Below, piece by piece: positions 56,526 to 64,000 of a DNA stretch of 64,000 nucleotides. The notes below the pieces were generated by a model. That model was given only the letters and a program-made list of their open reading frames with translations, was not told where the DNA came from and made no database searches. A program made the position numbers and the translations under genes. How positions within the stretch are numbered: the stretch's first letter is position 1; every line of letters starts with the position of its first letter. The DNA comes from Silene conica. Its lineage: Eukaryota; Streptophyta; Magnoliopsida; Caryophyllales; Caryophyllaceae. The DNA is taken from contig CM055314.2 of the NCBI GenBank assembly GCA_029255685.2, forward strand, positions 40,058,790 to 40,122,789, in the 5' to 3' direction.

Positions 56526-59206
56526 TGTAACACCCCCATTTATTTAAGATTCTTTAGCAAGACATTCTCAAATAAATAGAACTGTTACCATCTCGGAATA
56601 TCCGAGGTAGTGAATAACGAAGTAAACAAACCAAAGTACTTTATATAAAAACTGATTAAATTTAAACTTGATAGTACAACAACTACGAGGTCCAAACTTT
56701 GATAAAATAAAAGTACAACTGAAGGTATCTAAGTGTGATCTAACTCTAAGTAGGTCCATGCCATGTCTCTCTCCATGCCCAAGCTCCTAGTCCATCTGTC
56801 ACTGACCTGTAAAATCTACTCCCCATTCCGGATCATCGTAGGTGTACACGAATACACAGGGTCAACCGCGAGGTTGAGTAGGTAAAACATTTAAAACATA
56901 AATAACAACACTATCATAAATATATTGGGATCAATCATCCCTTCTCCGCACCGATCCAACACCAAATAAACTCCGCACCGAACACAAGACCCAGTATACT
57001 CCACACCAATCACAAGACCCAATATACTCCGCACCAATCACAAGACCCAATATACTCCGCACCAATCACAAGACCCAATAAACTCCGCACCAAACACAAG
57101 ACCCAATATACTCCGCTCCATATCACAAGACCCATTTCACACCTCCCGATCTCCACAGTGATCAATAATAATAATACAATCCACAGTACAGTAATAATCA
57201 ATTATATCAACTCATAATAAGCATTACTTGCACATTTCATGTCATAACATGAATCATAATATATTTCCCCTACCTCGATTTGCAGAACGGTAACCGAACA
57301 GCTGCCAGAACATTCCACTTCAGCTCAGTTCCTATAAATAGTACTTACTATCAATTTCTATTCGTACAATCACCCACTACTAATTGCTTCTTGATCATGT
57401 TTAAGACGATTTACTTGTCACAAAATGTATGTATACATATCATTTAACGTTAACTCATTAATCACATCCATCATCCTTAGCCAAATATAAACTTACTAAA
57501 AATAGACTTACTACTTATGTAAACTTAATAAAAATAGCAATAATTCAAGTAACCAAATGTTACTAAGCAAGAGCAATAACCATATAAGTAATTAATAATA
57601 AACATAATGCTCGCTTACAAAATAATAACCATAACGATCCCAATGATATGATTAGTAATACTAATAACGTACATGACATATGACCATACAATTATAAATT
57701 CATAATCATAATTATAATAATATGCAACAATACAATATTCATGTTAAATAAACCTTACTATAAAATTAATAATATCATTATCATTATCATTATCATTATT
57801 TCAATAACAATAATAATAATAATAACATAAATAACCTCATCATCCTAAAAACATAAAATCATAATATTAATAAATGAGGAATAACAAACAAGAATCAACA
57901 ATAGCAATTTGGCCCAAAATCAAGTAAAAACGTAACAACATCAACAGCCCCTAACCAGCCCGCTTTGACGAACGAGACAACCACCCGACACCACCACAAT
58001 CACCACCCAACCACGGCGGTGATGACCACTACATGACGACGCATCACCTGACCCTAAGCACCACCCTTGATTTGACCCCATCAACCCCCGGCACTAGGTA
58101 CAAACACCCCTGGTCACAACCCCAAACTCCGAATTCATGACTGACACCCTGCCAAAACGCTGCCACTAACACCCGTAACAACCCCGACCCTCTCCAGTGG
58201 CACCACCAGGCTCACCTCTGAGCCTTGGTGGTTCCAGGGGAGGAAGTAGTGGTGGTCGACACCACAACCACCACCCAACAGTCGTACTAAAACCCAGCAA
58301 CCCCTCACGCGAAAGAGTACTCTGTTTTGAAAACGAAAATAACACGACTGATAAGGCGACAAAACACCCTGTGACGGTGGTTCTAGGCTGTCAACAACGA
58401 CACAACAAGGGTCTAAAAACAACCACTACACATCCTTGGTTCTTAACACGCGAAAATAGAACTATGAAAGTGCATAACTCGTGAGTACAAACGTGATAAA
58501 ACAGCCTGTTACAAAGAGAAAGTCGAAAGAACTGCGTGTGTACCTCTTTCCCGTAGCAAAACGACCACCCTTAAACCCCCTTGACCACCGTGCCAGGCCC
58601 TCCTTTGCTATCTCAGATGTGGCGGCATGAATTATGGTGGGTGTGTGAGTGTCGATAGGTCAGGAAAATAGGGTTGGGTGGCTCTTATGTATGACGGCAG
58701 TGAGGCTGAGGGAGGGTTTGTGTGATTTGTTCTTATTTTCGATAAGTGGGCTAGGTCTTTGTCACACTTTTCGAGGCCCAAAACGAGACACCAGCAGGTC
58801 CCAAGTTCGACTCCTACTAACACCATACTACCACTATTACTATAAAGTGACTTAGTTCCCATTTCGAATCCCACTGACGACTAAAACACTCATCAAAACG
58901 TGAGTGTGCGCAAGCTTAAGAAAACGACCAAATAAATAAGTAACTCATCGCTTAACTACAAATCACCCATAAATTCTATATTTAAAAAGTAATAACTCGG
59001 GTTATTACAGTAAGGAGAATATGAATGAAATGTCACTTATGAATTAATCGTCAAATATATAAAACGATTACGAAATACGAACTAATCGTAGAAATACGGT
59101 TTATAAAATAATAATAATAAATACTTTATAAACATTCTCTTTAAAATACTTGTATTGTCCTTCCTTTGATAATTATTGACTGAGGCTAAAAACACGGAGT
59201 ATTACA
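56526..59206 (-). repeat. LARD 5' LTR
   Basis: 2681 bp, uninterrupted. Minus-strand ends TGTAATACTCCG and GGGGGTGTTACA. It carries the minisatellite at 56944-57133. Confidence 0.93.
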
Positions 59207-60758
59207 CTAATTATTATTTATTAGCAAATAGTTAAATAACAATTATATAAAATATCACTAATAATTAAATAATTATTACTTATCAAATGTGTATTTGGAA
59301 TTACGAAAATACTCGTGTTAAAATTGCAATACTTAGAAAATATAAATGACAAACACACTACATGGACTTAACCATTTACGATGTATGCACTAGCCATTCA
59401 TGCTTTGAACCTAACAAACCCCAACCACCACAACAATTACAGCCACCTACCCCACCGTGGTATCCCCTCCTACACCACGGTGGGTCTTCTACTATCACCA
59501 CCCAGACCACCGACATCAACACACTAGCTCAGCCACCACGTCCAAAGGATCTCACTGTAGACACTCTTCTACAAGTCTGCCTCCTAAACTGCCCGACAAC
59601 CGCCACTACCCTAGCTCACACCACCTCTGGACACAACCGTTGTCACCACTGACCCACGGTGGTTCCAGGGGTGGTTAACCTTATGACTCGTTTTCCCGTA
59701 ACCGCCATACGCGCCACCACAAAAAGTCCCTGCCCGCGTTGCTCTGTTTCTGTTTTACGCATTGTTTCTGTTTCCCCGGCCACCATAGTCATTACCTACC
59801 ACTAACAGCCACCACCCATGAATTAGGGTGGTCGCATCAACCCCTAGCAGCCACCACAAACCAACCCAGAAGCCAATCCCGCTCCTAACATATCCTAAAC
59901 CCAACCCCAACAGCCACCTTATAACCGTTCGCCTACTCTGTTTTGTATTTGAAACCAGGCCACCACCTCCATGGTGGTTATCCATGACGGGGTTGGTCAG
60001 GATCTTTATCCTAGAGTCTGGGTCAGACATTAGGTGGGTCTGGTATAAACAGGTTACACAAATGTAATAATAAGACGGTCGCAAATAGTAAAACGATAAA
60101 CAAAGCGATAAAACGATAACACCACGTACCTTGATTAAATGACTCTAAAAATAAATGAAAGGAACTTGGAGAGGACGAGCAGTAAGACAGGAAGTCAGGA
60201 AGAAATGAGGAACTAGAAGCAAAACGCAGAAAAAAGAATGGAGAAGGAAGAAGGTGTTATACCAAGGGAACGTATACATTGAATACGAAATTTGGAAGGT
60301 TTAATTTGTGCGGTCATGATAATCATGATTCATGAATTTATGTTTTGTTATGGGTAATTGTGTACGTATTTAATAAGTATACTATGTTCACGTTGATTAT
60401 TTTATTTTATGTCTCGTACTACCCGAAATCAAATATCTTAACGCTCGTAGTCAAGCCTCGTTAAATACTCGGTCTTCACTTCCATTTCCAATGTCATCTC
60501 ATTATTTTATTATACTAACGTTCTCTTTACAAAATTGTAAAACGCATCCAACATAAATAGTTATCGTAATATTAACCACGTTATATAAATATACAATATC
60601 GTTTCACGATAATAATACTACCATAATATCTAATTCAATAAACGAGCTTATAAAAATAATGTCATAACAATAATAAAGGTAATAGTAATAACCAAGTTAC
60701 TAATTAGCAAAAGCAATGCAATGATAAAACTATAAAACCATAATATTAATAATAAAAC

Positions 60759-60791
<33 letters not shown>

Positions 60792-61078
60792 TAATAATAA
60801 TAATACAAAATACAAATTATCCAGATACATATAAAATAGCACACATATACCATGTAAAATTATCTCTAGTTACAATGATTATATTAAAATTTTATTTTAA
60901 CGAGATATGAAAATACGGGTTATTACAATCTAGATCCAGATCCGTTTTTAAACTCGTGGATCCAGATCCGATCCAGATCCAACGGGTCCAAATTTTAAGG
61001 ATCCAGATCCGGTCCAGTAGGGTCGGGTCCAACGGATCTGAACCGGATCCAGGATCCGTTGCCATACCTCTATGTTAC

Positions 61079-62634
61079 ATTATTACCAGCATGGCACTTG
61101 ATCAACCAACAACCATTTTCCCTTACACTTTCTAGCTTTGACTACACACTCTACCCCTTTTAATTTGTCTAACCCAAATTTACTATGACTATATTTTTTC
61201 AGCTTTTTTTAGCCCAACTTATTGCCTTTTATCACTTATAACCTTACTTTTTCGAAATTCTCATTTCTACCGCTACACTTTGTTACTATCTTTCAATTAT
61301 CACCAAAAATTAAATTCTGTTACTTCTTCCGTTAAGTCCTGCTATGGAGGTTATTTAGTCACTAAACACATTACATATTTCAAAACTTTCATTTATGCCC
61401 ATCAACTTTGGTGTCCAGTTTCAAATGCGACAGGTGGTCCCATGGTCGATGATGACGAGGGTTAAGTTTTGTTCAAGTTGATTAACAACAAATTAAAGCC
61501 ACATCATCACTTAACGGAAGAAGAGTAACAAACCTGATATTTAGTCACATTTGAGAGTTACGAATAGAGTTTAGAGGTGAATGTAAGGGTATGAATAATG
61601 GTGATTTATAAATATGGACAAACATGTATTAATGTGGGATATGTTGCGTGGGGTGTTTGTTCTTTATGGTTTGTGTAGACAAACCAAGTTCATCCCATTA
61701 AAAAATTGAAAAAGATAAAAAAAGTAAGCAAGAAATAAAGGGGCTTATTTATAATCTTGAATGAACTTGTACTATTGTTGACACTATTTCCGTAAGGTTT
61801 ACTTTGTACATTAGTGACTTGACGGGTGATGTGGCGACAAATAAACTTGATATGACCTAATCCATCGTGATTGCTCTAAGATTTCTCAAAAGGTAAAGAT
61901 ACAATCGACAAAAGTCAACATCCCAAAAATACAAATGAAAAAACCCCTACATAATAAGTCTAATTATCGTCAAACATTTTAATTTTTTTATCCCACGGAT
62001 ACTATGTAAGATTCATCGTGTCAACTTTGACTTTTAGGAGATGGAATTTTATGTTTAACAAATAATCAACCAGGAGAAATGTAACTTTAGTAGGATTAAG
62101 GAATATCTATATTATAAAATTAGTTTTTTTTTGCCCGTGCGTTGTATGGATATTAAAATAAGTTGTAATTATAGTGTATTAGTGGGATGCCCGTGCGTTG
62201 CACGAGTTATAAAATGATTGGCTATATGTAAAATGTTTAAGAGCGCTTTGGTCTTTATTGTGCAAAAAGAGTTGTAGTACAATTATAAGGCTAACATAAC
62301 TTGATTAACGGTTAATATTAACACATCTTGTGATTTAATTAGCTACGCTAATTGACACTTGAATGAAACATTTTTTTCTTTAGATTATTGTTGTAAAAAG
62401 TTTTAATTCGTAAATCAAAACAGGCATAACAACTCATTTACTTAAGATACAATATATATGTATGAATACATCTTTCTTTTGATACTTGTTATATTTAAAG
62501 TATAATAAATGATCGATATAGATGTCATACACCCTTAGTCCTCTTAGATCTCTCTTTTTCAGATTTCTCCTCCCCGTCTTACTAATTGAACCATACTTAA
62601 TAAGCTTATGTGATAGTAGCTCGGGGAATGTGAG
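61079..62634. other. AT-rich DNA, no gene seen
   Basis: Native sequence that once adjoined 38614. No convincing open frame. A Helitron-like start may lie at 62106 (A|TCTATATTATAAAATTAG), followed by two GCCCGTGCGTTG words, the second with a GTGCGTTGCAC hairpin; no matching 3' end was found. Confidence 0.4.
62106..62215 (+). mobile_element. Possible Helitron 5' end
   Basis: TCTATATTATAAAATTAG after an A, then GCCCGTGCGTTG words at about 62133 and 62191. Such words are common near plant Helitron ends. No CTAG-type terminus follows within the window. Confidence 0.3.
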
Positions 62635-64000
62635 TGTAATACCCATAAAATCCGTCAATAAAATAAAATGGGAAATTTATTGACAATATAAGTATCGCTT
62701 AATAGAGACACGTAAAACCGTCACATGCATTGTTTTCCGTCACGTAATCGTTAATCGTACGCTCTAGACAAATGGACCAATGCATGTCTAGACATGTGGA
62801 CCAATGCATGCCTAGACATTTGGCCAATGCATGGGAAGATTCCCTTTCCCCTTTGTCCCCCATATGTGACCCCACCCCCCTTCCCCATATCCTCTCTTTT
62901 TCAATTTTCAACACACCAATTAATACAACACCTTCTCCATCCCTCCTAAAAACAAATATTCAGATTACAAACCATATTTACACAAAACGTAGTGAGAGGA
63001 TAGAGTAAGGAAGAGAGAATAAGAAGGAGAAGAAGAAAAGGGTTGTAGGGAAGGAGGAACTTGCCATTACTTGAAGTTGTACACTAAGTAAGCTCTTATG
63101 AACCCTTCAAATCTGATTGTATAACCTTTTAACATGCATTCACATCTCACTTAACATCTAAACTTGAATATATGAATCTACAACCATGCATGCAAAAGAT
63201 TGAATTTAGTAAAAACCACTAATTTGTCAAAAAACGTAGCATGCATGTGGTAGGTCTGAAATCACAAGTTCAAGTTCATATTTTCAGGTGAAAAAAATAT
63301 ATGATGTGGTATTTGTTATCATGAGTATGCTCACAAAAATTCGTAGCATTTGCATGCACCATTTGTAAATTAAAAATCATATACTACAACAAGTTTTCTG
63401 TTTATCCGACACACTAGATCTGACTTAAAGAGTTATCAAACCATATTTATAAAATGACTCAGTGTCTCATCTTTTCAAATGTTAAACTAATATGAGTCTA
63501 GATGATAATAGGCTTTTGAATCAACTCGTATGATTTGTTAAGAAGGATTTATGATGTAAAACATTTTATGACTCAGTTTCTGACCATTGTTTTTGAAACG
63601 CGTTTTTAGATCTGATAAACCAATTTCTGAGACAACATGCACAGTTAACAATATGTTGTAGACTCATAAAAGAATTCTATAAATCTGACCATGCACAAAA
63701 ATTTGATGTTTCGAATTTATTATGATTTTTACAAGTTACTGTTGTGGTCTGGAAAAACGTTTTTATTAGTCTCACTTGTTAAAAACTTACATTTCCATAG
63801 AAGGGTAATTTAGTTATACTTATAAAAATAATCAGTGACCCATATTTTCACATGTTAAATTTTAATGAATGTTAAGTTTATTAGGTTTTCGTTTGGACGA
63901 GTTTCAACATGTTAAGAGTATTTACCATCCCATAACTTTTCAAGACTCATCTTTGGACCAACTTTATTAAACTGTAGATTTGGACCTTTTAAAGACGTTT
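62635..64000 (+). repeat. Possible LTR start running off the window
   Basis: TGTAATACCCATAAAATCCG at 62635 is like the starts of the Tekay (TGTAATACCTCG) and LARD (TGTAATACTCCG) LTRs. A purine-rich, leader-like stretch at 62990-63060 sits where those LTRs have theirs. No end is in the window, so an ordinary gene leader is the alternative. Confidence 0.4.
62764..62834. repeat. Three 24-bp tandem units with CCAATGCATG
   Basis: Three units each begin CTAGACA and end in CCAATGCATG plus one or two bases. They sit about 200 bp before a purine-rich leader-like stretch, a place where CCAAT-type promoter sites occur. Confidence 0.75.

Larger units (their letters stand above)
40581..59206 (-). mobile_element. 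LARD-like non-autonomous Gypsy element
   Basis: Two 2681-bp LTRs (56526-59206 is the 5' one; the 3' one is 40581-41490 plus 51160-52930, split by the Tekay insertion) flank a 3595-bp interior with no protein. The duplication CTAAT is at 40576-40580 and 59207-59211. A tRNA-iMet primer site and a polypurine tract are present. By eye the LTRs differ at about 15 positions. The leader and the 3' end resemble those of the nested Tekay element, so that family could supply its proteins (inference). Confidence 0.92.
39374..60927 (-). repeat. Solo Gypsy LTR, split by the LARD-like element
   Basis: The ends on the plus strand are TGTAACACCCCCATTTA (39374) and ACGGGTTATTACA (60927), so on the minus strand it runs TGTAATAACCCG to GGGGGTGTTACA. 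A duplication ATCTA stands at 39369-39373 and 60928-60932. Without the insertion it measures 2923 bp (39374-40580 and 59212-60927). There is no internal region, so it is a solo LTR left by LTR-LTR recombination. It is related to the LTRs nested inside it. Confidence 0.9.
38623..61070 (+). mobile_element. Non-autonomous hAT transposon holding three nested elements
   Basis: The left end is TAGGGATGGCAACGG and the right end, reverse complemented, is GAGGTATGGCAACGG (13 of 15 match), the hAT style. An 8-bp duplication TATGTTAC stands at 38615-38622 and 61071-61078, the hAT length. Its own sequence is only about 890 bp (38623-39373 and 60933-61070). It has no transposase and many subterminal GGATCCAGATC-type repeats. 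All the rest is nested retrotransposon DNA. Strand is arbitrary. Confidence 0.9.

Noticed and set aside
60648..60842. Leucine-rich 64-codon frame on the minus strand
   Set aside because: It translates an AAT/TAA simple repeat in the solo LTR.

Overview
The window is nuclear DNA of a flowering plant, almost certainly a eudicot. The signs are one intron-split plant gene for a mitochondrial EF-hand calcium uptake protein, and dense nests of Copia, Gypsy, LINE, CACTA, hAT and TRIM elements. A guess of Caryophyllales is weak and rests only on the feel of the repeats. I see no tRNA, rRNA or CRISPR.

Layout. 1-5848: minus-strand Athila-like Gypsy element (LTR, tRNA-Asp-type PBS, gag-protease frame with one stop) running off the left edge. 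5849-6199: right end of a CACTA transposon that cuts a minus-strand LINE (6200 to about 8510). About 8600-10142: Copia-type leader and gag-only gene with a likely small intron. 10478-27972: a broken CACTA transposon (left end, 5' UTR, TNP2-like transposase). It is interrupted by a minus-strand LINE (11058 to about 23135) that itself holds a TRIM (11884-12436, TSD TGCCT) and a young intact Copia element (12537-21170, TSD GACCC). The transposase is cut again by a plus-strand LINE (25914-27642). 27973-30491: LTR-like debris. 32321-38457: the MICU-type gene, seven coding exons, with an antisense LINE in its last intron.

38615-61078, starting 158 bp after the MICU stop codon: a nest whose four layers all keep matching target-site duplications. 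A non-autonomous hAT (TSD TATGTTAC) contains a solo Gypsy LTR (ATCTA). That contains a coding-free LARD-like Gypsy element (CTAAT), which contains an intact Tekay/Del-like chromovirus (GTATA). 61079-64000: AT-rich sequence and a probable further LTR start at 62635.

Most unusual signal. Three LTR families carry short self-complementary motifs in phased arrays. In the Athila-like element the motif is GGTCGGTCGACC and variants; in the Copia leader it is ACTCGATCGAGT. Both are 12-mers of the form NNTCGNNCGANN, separated mostly by exactly 9 bp, so the period is 21 bp or two helical turns. A third LTR has 11-13 bp GC-rich palindromes every 19-20 bp. The Athila cassette recurs with the same geometry in LTR, coding and untranslated DNA. 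Second, the Tekay element and its LARD relative carry repeated modules of a perfect hairpin followed by a polypurine tract and TGTAA at their 3' ends. Third, the full Copia and the gag-only gene keep a splice donor at the same place at the end of gag.
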